IMG/VR virus record: IMGVR_UViG_3300008266_000264
Span: 1-41,146 of that record
DNA: 41,146 nucleotides
Reading direction: 5' to 3' (one strand)
Source of the DNA: a virus
The position numbers were made by a program, and so were the translations under genes. The notes beneath the pieces are model-generated. The model ran no database searches. It had not been told where the DNA came from and saw only the letters and a program-made list of their open reading frames with translations. The stretch's first letter is position 1, and each line of letters begins with the position of its first letter. Of the stretch, positions 1 through 9,552 are shown in pieces.

Positions 1-40
1 ATGCTCCAAGGTTAGAAGTTTAGTTTATTTTATTAATCAG

Positions 41-77
41 AAAAGGGGACCGCGAATTATCACGAGTCCCCTTTTTT
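41..77. terminator. Bidirectional rho-independent terminator
   Basis: A 10-bp perfect stem (41-50 with 66-75, core GGGGAC/GTCCCC) encloses a 15-base loop. On the plus strand the stem is followed by a run of T to 77; on the minus strand it is followed by TTTTCT. It lies 47 bases past the stop of the last minus-strand gene, so it should end the long late transcript. Because it has T-runs on both sides, it could also stop transcripts arriving on the plus strand from beyond the left edge. Confidence 0.85.
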
Positions 78-123
78 CGGTTAAGGAATATTTAGGTATG
101 GTGCCTATTTCTATTCATTCCTT

Positions 124-3100
124 TTAATCACCGCCAATTTTTCTTTTCTTTTTCTTAGGAAAAACACCTGTTTCATAATAAATTCCTCTCTCCTCCGGCG
201 TCATAGCGTCTAAAATTTTATCCTTAGCACTTCCTTTTTTTGATTTTCTTTCAGCCTCTTCCATGTAAAAAATTTCTCGTTCTTCTGGTGTCATTTTATC
301 TAAAGCATCCTCCCTTTCTTTTTTGTTTTTAGCTTTAGTTTCTATTGATTTTATAATACCTTCTTCTTTTCTTTTTACTTTAGCAGCGGCTTTAATTAAT
401 TCATTTTCTTCATTCTTAACATTTAATTCCCATTCTTTCCATCCTAGCATTAAAGCAGCTCTTTGTAATTTTGTATTACGAGAATCCAAAGCTTCTGAAA
501 CATTATCTATTTTTTCAACAAGACGATCTAATGGTACATTTGTAGTTGCTACAGCAATGTTACCAACTATTGAATAATTAGGACTAAGATTAAGTCTACC
601 ATCTCTTGTAATTTCCCATCCTCTTTCCTCTATTACATCTTTCTCAAACTTTTTAATTCTATGTACACCATATAATTTTCTAGCTTTTGAACTTATAGGA
701 GGAGATATGCCGGCAACAGCTAATATTGTATAAGCATGATCGGCAAACATTTCTCTTTGCTCTTGTTTATTATATTCCATTACGGCATTTTTAATAGTAG
801 ATATTAATGCACCTGTTATACCAGACCCTCTTAATACTGTATCAGCCATTCCGTTTAGAATATTAATAGTTTTATCTTCTTGCTTTTTCTTTAACTTGTC
901 ATACTCAGCTCTTTGTTCCTTTGACATTTTAGCTAAAACTTCTTCTTCCTCATCTTCAAAAGGTAAAAACAATGCCGATTGCAAAGCCGAGAATATAAAG
1001 TTTTGTAATGCTCCATAATATAATATTTTTGACATATTAGTTTTCCAGTCTCCACGCTTATTAACTAAGTCTAAAGTAGCTTTCTTTATCAATCTATTAT
1101 ATTGTAAAGGAGTATTAGCAAAAGCTAATACAAGACGTCCTAATGAGGTTGTTTGCTGTTTTGATATATACAATGGATCAGCGGACTGCATGGATTGATC
1201 AGAGATCATTGAAAAATCTAACCAAGCTTTATCTTCTGCTTCTTTTTTTGTATTTATCAAATTGCCATCTTCATCTGCTTGTTTTAAATAAGTATTAACT
1301 CTATTTCTATAAAATGCAGCACCACCAATTGCAATAGAAAAACTATCTGCCGCTTGTGTAGGTGTAAATCCTATTTTTTGTAAATATGAAAGAATACCTC
1401 TAGCTTTGTTTTTAGCACTATTAGCAGCATTAGCAATCTCAGCTTGTGTAACATCTGCTTTTAATCCAGCTCTTCGTTCTCTCATTTTATCTGAGTTAAT
1501 AATCATAGCGAAATCTGTCCAATATTGCTTTTGATTTGCAAATGCTTTTGCCGCCATTAAAGGATTATTATCATTCCAGTTTAAATAGTTGATTGAAGAT
1601 ATTGTTTGCAATATAGCGGAACGAACATTAAAGAACATGATTGCAGCAGTAGATCCGTTTATCCAGTTCATCCAACGATTAGTTAGAGCGTCAGTGCCTT
1701 CAGGTCTATTCTTACCATTCTTCATTCTATATAAAGCATCCTCAAGAGCTATCCTTACATTCGTTCCATATATAGCTTGTATCTTGTTTAAATTTTCAGT
1801 CGAGAAAATAGCATTGGCATTTTCTATAAATTCAGCCAACCATTGTTTTCTACCATCACCTTCTGTAATATTATGTAGATCAGAAATAATAGTTTCGCTA
1901 TCCCATGTATCAGAAGGTTCCATCCAGCCACCGTCTTGTCTACCTGCTATAGATAAGGCTTCGGCAAAAGAAAGTAAATTGGGATCGGTTTTAACAAGAT
2001 ATACTAATTTATTTTTATCTTTCCTGTTTAATCCCGGTATTTCTATATTATTCTTATTCCATAAATATACCCTTATAGCTTGATCATAAGTAAACTGCTT
2101 ATCAGGAGTAAGTTTTTCTAATTTAGATTTAATATCCGGAAATTCAGATAACAATGCTTTGTATTCTTTTTTTATAGATTGCCTAACAGAATCTAAGGCA
2201 TTTATTCCTTTTACATAAGGTATAACTAAATTTTTATCAAAAAATTGCTGGTCTAATTCTCCTTGTTTGCCTTTGCCTGAAAACATGTAGGTTGTTAATC
2301 CCCTAAAGTCATCTGCAGATGGCGGTACGAAAAATGATAAGTTTCTTACTTTTGCTCCTTTTCTTTTTGCAACAACATCAGAAAATTTCTCATAAGAAGG
2401 TATGGCTTTATTGCGTTCAAGCATATCATTAAATTCGTAGTCTAAAGACTTACTAAATTTAGGTCTTGCTTTCCATTTAGTATCATTATTAATCCATTCA
2501 TTTAATTGTTTTTCTGCAGATTTAATAGTCTCTAAATTAAGAGCATTATTTACCGCTGCCATTAAAGGTCCACCTTCGTTTTCACGATCCTCAATTATAT
2601 CAAAAGCATAATCAACAGAACTAACCATTCCGTCTATTGTTTTATCTTCAAGAATACCCCACCATTCCTCTATAGATTTATTAAGATCATTTAATACATC
2701 AAAAGAAGTTTCCGCATCTATTCTTCTAATATTATTTGCAGTAATATAGTCAGATACTACCGTAATACCTTTGTTATCTTTGTTAAAGGAGTTTAAATTA
2801 TTTTCTAAAGACTTAGAGTGCATGCTGTTTCTTTTTCTTTGCATAACAGCATTGACCTTGTCGTTTATATCCTTTAAACTTAATTTAGAAGCTATTTTAT
2901 CAATATCCTTAGCTGCTTTTTTATTTATATAAAAATAAATTCTAGGTCTTAAATAACCATTCTTTTCTATTTTTAATTCAACTTGCGCAGTAATAATATC
3001 GGTATCAGTTATTTCATATTTTTCTAAAAAATCAGCTCCAAAATAATCTGTTAAAGAAGTTCCAATTACTAATAAATCGTTACTAAAAGCTTTATTATTA

Positions 3101-4380
3101 TTGATATCTTTTATACTATCAATAGATAAATCTATTTTAAATATAGTTTTTTTACCTTTTAATAAAGATTTCAACCCCTCAACATCTTTTATTTTATATC
3201 CACCGCTTTCTGTCTCATTTGTTAAATAATCTCCAATTTGTTTAAATAAATTTGTTTCTTTAAAATCATTATATTCTTCTATTATTTTTTTACCCCAATC
3301 GGTTCCAGAATATTTAGTTTTTACAACATTAAGCGTAGCGGATGTCATTCTTGCAAATATATCTTTTTTTATTTCAACGATAACTTTTAAAGCGTTATCT
3401 GTTTTAATATTTTTTAAACTTTTGCCTTCGCTTATTAAAACGTCTGGAACATAATTATTGTTACCACCAAATAGTTTATAAATATAATTTTTTGATAAAC
3501 GACTTTTTATTATTCCGCCTATAAATTTTTCATGTTTATAATGAGCTATTTTATCTAATACGTCATTATATTTTGTAAATAGCTCTTCTAAGTCGTCGTC
3601 TGTAAATCCATTTGTGATTAATTTATTATATAAAGCTTTAAATGGATTATATTCTCCTTTTCTTTCTATCATTGCTGCATTAAAACTGCTTTTTTCTATA
3701 AGATAACTTATTCCATCTGTAAGTTCTTTTTCTGTTAAAGAAAATTTAATATTGCCGCGCTCCGCTAGTCTATTAAATTCTTCTACTATTATTCTTTCAG
3801 TAATAGCACCTTTTAACTCTTGATTTCTGTTTAATGCTTCAGCTATAATACCATCATTAGCAATATCGTCAGATATAATATCAAATGAAACCTCTTCCGC
3901 TAATACTTTAGCCAAAGCTTCTTTTCTTCCTCTAATTATATTACCCGTCTCTAAGTCTATAATAGATGATAAAAATTCTGTAGTTGACACATTCTTATTA
4001 ACTTCAGGCAATCTTCTAACCATTTCATGGCCAGCTGTTCTACCTGCTAAATCAACGTCTACAGATTCTCTGTCTATTTTTTTACCAACCCATTCTGGAT
4101 AATTAAGCCAACGGCCATTTACTCTTTTTTGTATTGCAAAAGGCATACCTCCTAATACTTTATTCCCTTGATCTTTACCCATTAACCAAGTAGTCGTCAT
4201 ATTTTCAAGAATGGTTTTTTTGTTAACAATTAACCAATTTTGTAACTCTTGATTTTCTTTACCGCCCATTGCTTTCTTAATATCAATGTCAGCCTGCTTA
4301 CCCATTTCATCTCTTATTTCTGCAATTAGAGGAACAACAGTTTTATTCAAAGATGTTTTTTCATTAATCTTTGATTTCAA
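124..4380 (-). CDS. Giant polyvalent virion protein, C-terminal part (probably one protein with 4386-8156)
   Basis: 1418 residues if the TTG at 4380 is the start; the first in-frame ATG is only at 4305 (residue 26). The frame stays open upstream to 4422, inside the preceding gene. Residues near 918-926 (NVRSAILQT) followed by mixed hydrophobic stretches resemble the C-terminal domains of phage 'large polyvalent' proteins, which ride inside the virion and are ejected with DNA; that assignment is from memory. A hydrophobic stretch ending in FLPFEDEEEE lies in the last third. The C-terminus carries two copies of a MTPEER motif and a lysine-rich tail (KKKKRK). The N-terminal block with TTTWLMG and LAGRTAGHEMVRRLP looks like a continuation of the module that ends the upstream protein. 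No catalytic site recognised. Confidence 0.8.
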   Translation of the reverse strand: MKSKINEKTSLNKTVVPLIAEIRDEMGKQADIDIKKAMGGKENQELQNWLIVNKKTILENMTTTWLMGKDQGNKVLGGMPFAIQKRVNGRWLNYPEWVGKKIDRESVDVDLAGRTAGHEMVRRLPEVNKNVSTTEFLSSIIDLETGNIIRGRKEALAKVLAEEVSFDIISDDIANDGIIAEALNRNQELKGAITERIIVEEFNRLAERGNIKFSLTEKELTDGISYLIEKSSFNAAMIERKGEYNPFKALYNKLITNGFTDDDLEELFTKYNDVLDKIAHYKHEKFIGGIIKSRLSKNYIYKLFGGNNNYVPDVLISEGKSLKNIKTDNALKVIVEIKKDIFARMTSATLNVVKTKYSGTDWGKKIIEEYNDFKETNLFKQIGDYLTNETESGGYKIKDVEGLKSLLKGKKTIFKIDLSIDSIKDINNNKAFSNDLLVIGTSLTDYFGADFLEKYEITDTDIITAQVELKIEKNGYLRPRIYFYINKKAAKDIDKIASKLSLKDINDKVNAVMQRKRNSMHSKSLENNLNSFNKDNKGITVVSDYITANNIRRIDAETSFDVLNDLNKSIEEWWGILEDKTIDGMVSSVDYAFDIIEDRENEGGPLMAAVNNALNLETIKSAEKQLNEWINNDTKWKARPKFSKSLDYEFNDMLERNKAIPSYEKFSDVVAKRKGAKVRNLSFFVPPSADDFRGLTTYMFSGKGKQGELDQQFFDKNLVIPYVKGINALDSVRQSIKKEYKALLSEFPDIKSKLEKLTPDKQFTYDQAIRVYLWNKNNIEIPGLNRKDKNKLVYLVKTDPNLLSFAEALSIAGRQDGGWMEPSDTWDSETIISDLHNITEGDGRKQWLAEFIENANAIFSTENLNKIQAIYGTNVRIALEDALYRMKNGKNRPEGTDALTNRWMNWINGSTAAIMFFNVRSAILQTISSINYLNWNDNNPLMAAKAFANQKQYWTDFAMIINSDKMRERRAGLKADVTQAEIANAANSAKNKARGILSYLQKIGFTPTQAADSFSIAIGGAAFYRNRVNTYLKQADEDGNLINTKKEAEDKAWLDFSMISDQSMQSADPLYISKQQTTSLGRLVLAFANTPLQYNRLIKKATLDLVNKRGDWKTNMSKILYYGALQNFIFSALQSALFLPFEDEEEEVLAKMSKEQRAEYDKLKKKQEDKTINILNGMADTVLRGSGITGALISTIKNAVMEYNKQEQREMFADHAYTILAVAGISPPISSKARKLYGVHRIKKFEKDVIEERGWEITRDGRLNLSPNYSIVGNIAVATTNVPLDRLVEKIDNVSEALDSRNTKLQRAALMLGWKEWELNVKNEENELIKAAAKVKRKEEGIIKSIETKAKNKKEREDALDKMTPEEREIFYMEEAERKSKKGSAKDKILDAMTPEERGIYYETGVFPKKKKRKIGGD

Positions 4381-4385
4381 TGTTC

Positions 4386-7300
4386 TTACAACAGGTAATA
4401 TTTTAGCTGGAAACGTTTTCTTTCAGGCAATGACGGTTTAGTTACTTCAACATCCTCGTTAGCTAACTTGGTCATTTCAGTAATATCCTCAGTAAACACA
4501 ACGTTCGCAACTTCGCCACTTTTTAAAGCAGCTCTCATACGGTTTATATATTGTGCATTTATATATCCATATAAACTGTTGTTTCTAGATGGATCAAACT
4601 TAGCAATATACGGTATCATCGATGTTCTAACATAACTAGTCATCTCGTCCATATCAAAACCGTCTAATCCCCCTTTATCTTTATTTGTAAAATCTATAAC
4701 TGTCCCTTTATTGGTTCTCCAGTTTCTTGATTTTACTTTAACCATTTTATCAAGTTCACTATATATAGTTGGATTACCAGGATCAAAACCTTTTGGGTCA
4801 TTACCAATAGCATCAAGTTTAGCTTTAGCTTTAGCCGCTACTTCACTTATTTCTATATCTTCTTTTGATTTTGGCTCTTTAGGTTTTGCTTCTTTTTTCT
4901 CTGCTTTTTTAACCTCTGGCTCTTTACTTAAACCAGTTTTTTGTTCTTCATATTCCTTACGTTTTAATTCGGCTTCCTCTTTTTCAAGAGCAATCATTTT
5001 TCTTTCGTAAGTATCATAATCAATTTCACCGTCATTAAGTTGTTCATCTAAAGCATCCATTCTTTCTTCAATAGACTTAGAATATTTTACAGTTGTTGAT
5101 ATCGGTCTTCCGTCTAATAATTCTTTAGCGCGAGTGCTTATTCTCCCTTTACTAGCATTTGATTGGTAATCTTTTAGAAAATCATAAAAATCTCTACCTT
5201 CACTAAACTTAGCATTAGAAAACCCTAGTTTTCTTAAAACTTTTAGAATTGGTCTAGAAGCTCTTCTTAGTACATCTTTAACTTGATTTTTACCACCAAT
5301 TTGCCCATAAGCAATAGCATCAATAAAAGCAGTAAAATACTCCTCTAAATTATCATCACTTAATTTACCAGTATCTTTGTCTAAATAATTTTCATCAATA
5401 CGTTTTTGAATTATAGCTCTTTCCTTTGCAGTTAATACAGATAAAAATCCATTAACTACTTTTTTTCTTTCCATAGGGTCACTAAGAGCTTTAGCTAATA
5501 CCTTATGTAAAAATTCATGCTGAGCAACATTGATTGCTCCTTTTGCAGAAGCCATACTAAGATTGATAACAGATTGGCCATTTGATAATTCAAATCCATC
5601 TGATTTTGCTCCTTCTTCTACTTCGGCATTTATTTGATCATCAGATTTTATATATAAATCCGGGTCTACAGCCGTATCTGCAGGTAATTCGCCGGATGAT
5701 ATTTTTTTATTAATATCATCTATTTGTTGCTTAATAATATTATTTTCTGCAACTAACCATTCTTTGTAAGCCTTCTTAAGTCCCTCAATAGTTTCAAATA
5801 CGGCAATAGAACCTTGATTACCTATTTTATTAGATATTTCCTCTTCGCCTAATGTAGATATAATTTTTTTAATATTATCAACACTGGTATTAATTATAGC
5901 TTTGTTGCTTATTATTTTATTTATTTGAGCATATTGACCAGTTAATAAATATTCTCTCTTTTCTTCTAATTTATTAAATTCATTTTTTAATTCAGCAGCT
6001 TTATCTTTTTTTATTTCTGGCGAAAAGTTAGATTGAGATAATTCTATATATGAATTTCTTAAATCTTGTTGTTTTCTATTTATATCTAAAACAGCGGTCA
6101 TGTCTTCCGTTGACATATCATAGACTCTATCCTCCGAATTTTCAATAACTTTTATTGACTCATTCGATAATGTTTTTATTTCAGATATTATTTCTTCACT
6201 TTCCTTAACAGACAGTTTTGCATTTGTTTGCAATTCTGTTTGCAAAAAATCTATACGATCCATTATACTCTTACTAGCAGTCATTTCTTGAGCTGTAGCA
6301 TAATTTTTTAATTCTTTTGCTACAAGAAGAGAAACTCCTCCACCCATTTGGGTTCCACCCCCCATAAACGCTCCTCCCGCATAAGCTTCTTTAAACCTTT
6401 TAGATCTTTCTGATGGAGCTACAGTTTTTCCAAGTAAATGCTCGTCTAACAGCATATTTAATCCCTCTGTCAATACTTCAGTACCACCCTCAATTTGACT
6501 TTCAATACCAACTGTTCCAATGGTTTTTAAACTTGATTTAATAAAGTTTTCTTTAAATATTTGTCTGGACTGAGTATCAACAGAAGACATGACTTTTTTC
6601 ATATTGTCAAACATTCTTAATGTACCTAGTTTTTCAGGTATAAATTCTGAAAGTGCAAATCCATAACCAGCTAATAATTTAGTACCTAAGTCGTAGTTAG
6701 ACCCAAGTTCATCTTCCATTTCTTGGATTTTTTGTCCCCCTGATCCTAATGACACAGCAGCGGCTCCGTAGGATCCTCCGAAATACATTGCAGCATATAC
6801 TGGAATTTGTTCAAATAATAAACCTGAAAAATATTTACCAAAGTCAGCGAAGGAGTTAACATCATCAAAAGATGTGGTTTTTACATTTTCTTTAAATTTA
6901 TTACCAACTCTTATATTAGCTTCACCAACTTCACTTAATAAATTGCCTATACCATCTGTTATTCCTAAAAATGACTCTCCGTAATCAATAGTATCACCTA
7001 TTATCTTTGCTGATCCGCCAAGAATATTAATACTAGTACCAACAAACCTAGAAATACTAGATTCAATATCATTATAGTTGTATTTAAAATATTCTAATTT
7101 TTCCTCATCACTTTTTATTTTATCAATATAATTTGGAAAATTTTCATATATTCCTTCTAAACTAGTTTTTGCTTTGTTAGCTGAATTTCTAAGGTTCTCG
7201 TATGTAGCTATTTCATCATTAGTAACTTTTCCCTCATTATAGAAGGTTTTAAATTTTTTAGCATATTCTTCAAATCCGGCTAATTCATTACTATAGGTTT

Positions 7301-8156
7301 TAGCCAATATGGTTTGTTGACGGGCTAAATCAGATGATACTAATACGTCTTGTATTGCTCTAATTTTAAGTTTTTCTTTTTGAATAGCAACTTCAGGCAT
7401 CCATGTGGGTTGACTGTCCCAGTACTCTTCAGCGGCTTTGCCTTCTTGTATTAATATTTTTTCTTTATAAAATATTTCTTTAGCAAGAGCGTCAACATCT
7501 TCAGCACTTATTTTCTGACCTTTTTTCTTTCTTTTTGATAATATGCCTATAGCTTGCTTTTTTTCTTTCTCTAATGGCTTAAATGGGGATATAGTCAAAT
7601 CTATTTCAGCACCAAGAGCTTGACCTACCATAGAAACTGGTCCTAATACAATATCATTAAGCCAATTTTTACTGCCTTCTCTTATATAATCTATAGCCTG
7701 TGAATCGTTTATTTCGTCATTATATAATTTATCAATTAAACCATAATCAATTGGTTTACTTTTTATATAATTAATTACTTCAGATTCTTTACTTTCTAGT
7801 TCTTCCCATTCCTGTTTAGCAGGCGTTTTAGGAAGATTAGCTAGCGTTTTATTAAACTCTTCTGCTGGATTTAAAATAGATTGCAATTGATCTTTTTGTC
7901 CAAAAGGAAAATTTGCATTTTGTTGATCTATAAAATTTGAAACTTCCTCAGTGCTTTTCTTTATATTAGCTGCTTGAACTTTTTTAGCTTGTTTAAATTT
8001 GCCAAGAAAATCACCTTTAGGCTCTTTTTCCTCTTGATTACTCCAAGGATATGTTTTTTTAGTTTGTTTTGTAACTGTTGAAGTTGTAGAAGATTTTCTT
8101 TTTAAACCTTTACTTTTTATAATGGCACTAGCCGAGGTTTTTTGCTCGGCTGCCAT
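4386..8156 (-). CDS. Giant polyvalent virion protein, N-terminal part, with HExxH metallopeptidase-like motif
   Basis: 1256 residues. The ATG at 8156 follows the previous stop by one base. The first ~850 residues are helical and charged, with a glycine/alanine-rich hydrophobic stretch around residues 450-510 that could insert in a membrane. HEFLH at residues 880-884, with glutamates 938/939 downstream (LEEYF), fits a zincin metallopeptidase like those embedded in phage polyvalent proteins. A lysine/glutamate-rich linker follows, then a KFDPSRNNSLYGYINAQ module (from about residue 1187) that I have seen in other large phage proteins. The protein stops 60-70 residues after this module, with an odd tail (KRFQLKYYLL), while the -1 frame continues smoothly into the next gene. 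Likely packaged in the capsid and ejected; function of the protease-like part unknown. Confidence 0.8.
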   Translation of the reverse strand: MAAEQKTSASAIIKSKGLKRKSSTTSTVTKQTKKTYPWSNQEEKEPKGDFLGKFKQAKKVQAANIKKSTEEVSNFIDQQNANFPFGQKDQLQSILNPAEEFNKTLANLPKTPAKQEWEELESKESEVINYIKSKPIDYGLIDKLYNDEINDSQAIDYIREGSKNWLNDIVLGPVSMVGQALGAEIDLTISPFKPLEKEKKQAIGILSKRKKKGQKISAEDVDALAKEIFYKEKILIQEGKAAEEYWDSQPTWMPEVAIQKEKLKIRAIQDVLVSSDLARQQTILAKTYSNELAGFEEYAKKFKTFYNEGKVTNDEIATYENLRNSANKAKTSLEGIYENFPNYIDKIKSDEEKLEYFKYNYNDIESSISRFVGTSINILGGSAKIIGDTIDYGESFLGITDGIGNLLSEVGEANIRVGNKFKENVKTTSFDDVNSFADFGKYFSGLLFEQIPVYAAMYFGGSYGAAAVSLGSGGQKIQEMEDELGSNYDLGTKLLAGYGFALSEFIPEKLGTLRMFDNMKKVMSSVDTQSRQIFKENFIKSSLKTIGTVGIESQIEGGTEVLTEGLNMLLDEHLLGKTVAPSERSKRFKEAYAGGAFMGGGTQMGGGVSLLVAKELKNYATAQEMTASKSIMDRIDFLQTELQTNAKLSVKESEEIISEIKTLSNESIKVIENSEDRVYDMSTEDMTAVLDINRKQQDLRNSYIELSQSNFSPEIKKDKAAELKNEFNKLEEKREYLLTGQYAQINKIISNKAIINTSVDNIKKIISTLGEEEISNKIGNQGSIAVFETIEGLKKAYKEWLVAENNIIKQQIDDINKKISSGELPADTAVDPDLYIKSDDQINAEVEEGAKSDGFELSNGQSVINLSMASAKGAINVAQHEFLHKVLAKALSDPMERKKVVNGFLSVLTAKERAIIQKRIDENYLDKDTGKLSDDNLEEYFTAFIDAIAYGQIGGKNQVKDVLRRASRPILKVLRKLGFSNAKFSEGRDFYDFLKDYQSNASKGRISTRAKELLDGRPISTTVKYSKSIEERMDALDEQLNDGEIDYDTYERKMIALEKEEAELKRKEYEEQKTGLSKEPEVKKAEKKEAKPKEPKSKEDIEISEVAAKAKAKLDAIGNDPKGFDPGNPTIYSELDKMVKVKSRNWRTNKGTVIDFTNKDKGGLDGFDMDEMTSYVRTSMIPYIAKFDPSRNNSLYGYINAQYINRMRAALKSGEVANVVFTEDITEMTKLANEDVEVTKPSLPERKRFQLKYYLL

Positions 8157-8157
8157 T

Positions 8158-9549
8158 TTATTTATTTGATCTTCTGTATATATTTGCCCAGAGGCTATAT
8201 ATAAATGTCTCGCCAGCGGGACTATTTACTCGCACTCCTTCACCAACGCCTTTTTCCTCTCTATCAGCAGCAGGGGTCTCAAATATGTTTTCTAAAGCTT
8301 GTTGTGTTTGAGATTTTGTAGCTGGTTTTTTCTCTTTAGATGGTTTAGCTGTTTTAGGTTTAGTCGGTTTTGGATCTTCTTGTAATAATACATTAGAATC
8401 TTCTCTAAGTATATCTTGTTCTTTAGCTATTTGTGTGTTTATAAAGTGATCCTTATAAGCCGCAATAGCTTGTTCTTTTTCGATGTTATCTAATAACCCG
8501 TCTGAATCAAAGTATATAGGTTTTAATCCAGCCGCTTCTCTATATTTATTAACAGTATTATTTGTATGCAACATTAATTCTTCATCTGTCAATCCAGCAA
8601 TTTGTGCATCTAATTGCGTAGCTATAGCAGCCTCTATTTTTTTATAATCAGGTTTGGCTACTAATTTATACACGTTTGATCCTTTACCACCAATATATTT
8701 TTTTTCTGTTTTAATATTACCATCAGTGTCTTTTTCTAAAAAGTTGTCAGTGATTCTGCCGGTGGCTTGAGATCCAGCTTCGGGATCTTTTGGATTTACA
8801 GGAACAGTTTCAAATACAGTATTATTATTTACTTTTATACTTTCATTATTAGCTGTTTGGTCTGGCACAAGTTTTATATACTCATTACCTAAATCCCCTA
8901 TTTTCTTTAATTTAGAAGCAGAATATTCTTTTACTAGTTCTCCTGTATCATCGTAGATTTCCCAAACAAGATTATTTGGATTACCATCTTTATAAACTGC
9001 TTTTTTGGTACCTCCTAATTTACCTTGCATTATACGTAATGCTCTAACATCTTCGGCAGCCATATCTATAGCTAATCCTCCAGGGCTACCTAATGGTTTT
9101 CGTAATGCTTCATCAACATCTTCAGCATAGGAAGATATATCGCCTAAACTTACTGAAAAGTTACCAGATATAGTTGAATTTATATCTGCCAACTTTTGCA
9201 TAGCTTTTTGTCTATCTTGACCAGTTATAGTATTATTTAGCAAACCTGATTTTAGCTTTACAGCTTCTTGGATCAATGGTTCAAAAGTTCCAGCCACATC
9301 TAATTTGCTATCAGTAGTTTCTATTTTGTTTACAGCTGTTCTAAGAGCAAAAGAATATTCATCGGTCTCTTTATTAACTTCCTCTATCTTTTTTTGATTT
9401 TCTTCTAATTTTTTTTGAATTTCTTTTTGCTTAGCAGAGTAACTTTGTGCAAAGTTTGCAAAAGATCCCGCTATTGATTCTTGTAGATTTCTAAAATGCT
9501 GACCTGTTTGAGTATCAACTATTATTTGTGGATTACTGTATGCTCCCAT
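8158..9549 (-). CDS. Internal virion protein candidate, coiled-coil
   Basis: 463 residues, not recognised by family. Residues about 35-65 are a strongly charged coiled coil (repeated KKLEENQKKIEE pattern). The middle is soluble and mixed, and residues ~395-420 are a lysine/proline linker (KPTKPKTAKPSKEKKP). There is no signal peptide or clear membrane segment. It sits between the S74-domain protein and the giant polyvalent proteins, and its stop is one base from the next ATG, so the three are probably made together. By position, and by analogy with T7/P22-type phages, it is most likely an internal or ejected virion protein. This is inferred from context only. Confidence 0.6.
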   Translation of the reverse strand: MGAYSNPQIIVDTQTGQHFRNLQESIAGSFANFAQSYSAKQKEIQKKLEENQKKIEEVNKETDEYSFALRTAVNKIETTDSKLDVAGTFEPLIQEAVKLKSGLLNNTITGQDRQKAMQKLADINSTISGNFSVSLGDISSYAEDVDEALRKPLGSPGGLAIDMAAEDVRALRIMQGKLGGTKKAVYKDGNPNNLVWEIYDDTGELVKEYSASKLKKIGDLGNEYIKLVPDQTANNESIKVNNNTVFETVPVNPKDPEAGSQATGRITDNFLEKDTDGNIKTEKKYIGGKGSNVYKLVAKPDYKKIEAAIATQLDAQIAGLTDEELMLHTNNTVNKYREAAGLKPIYFDSDGLLDNIEKEQAIAAYKDHFINTQIAKEQDILREDSNVLLQEDPKPTKPKTAKPSKEKKPATKSQTQQALENIFETPAADREEKGVGEGVRVNSPAGETFIYSLWANIYRRSNK

Positions 9550-9552
9550 ATA

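Noticed and set aside
1589-2083. 164-codon plus-strand frame inside the giant protein gene
   Set aside because: Antisense shadow: hydrophobic text with many Ser/Leu from reversed codons, and fully covered by the recognisable minus-strand protein.
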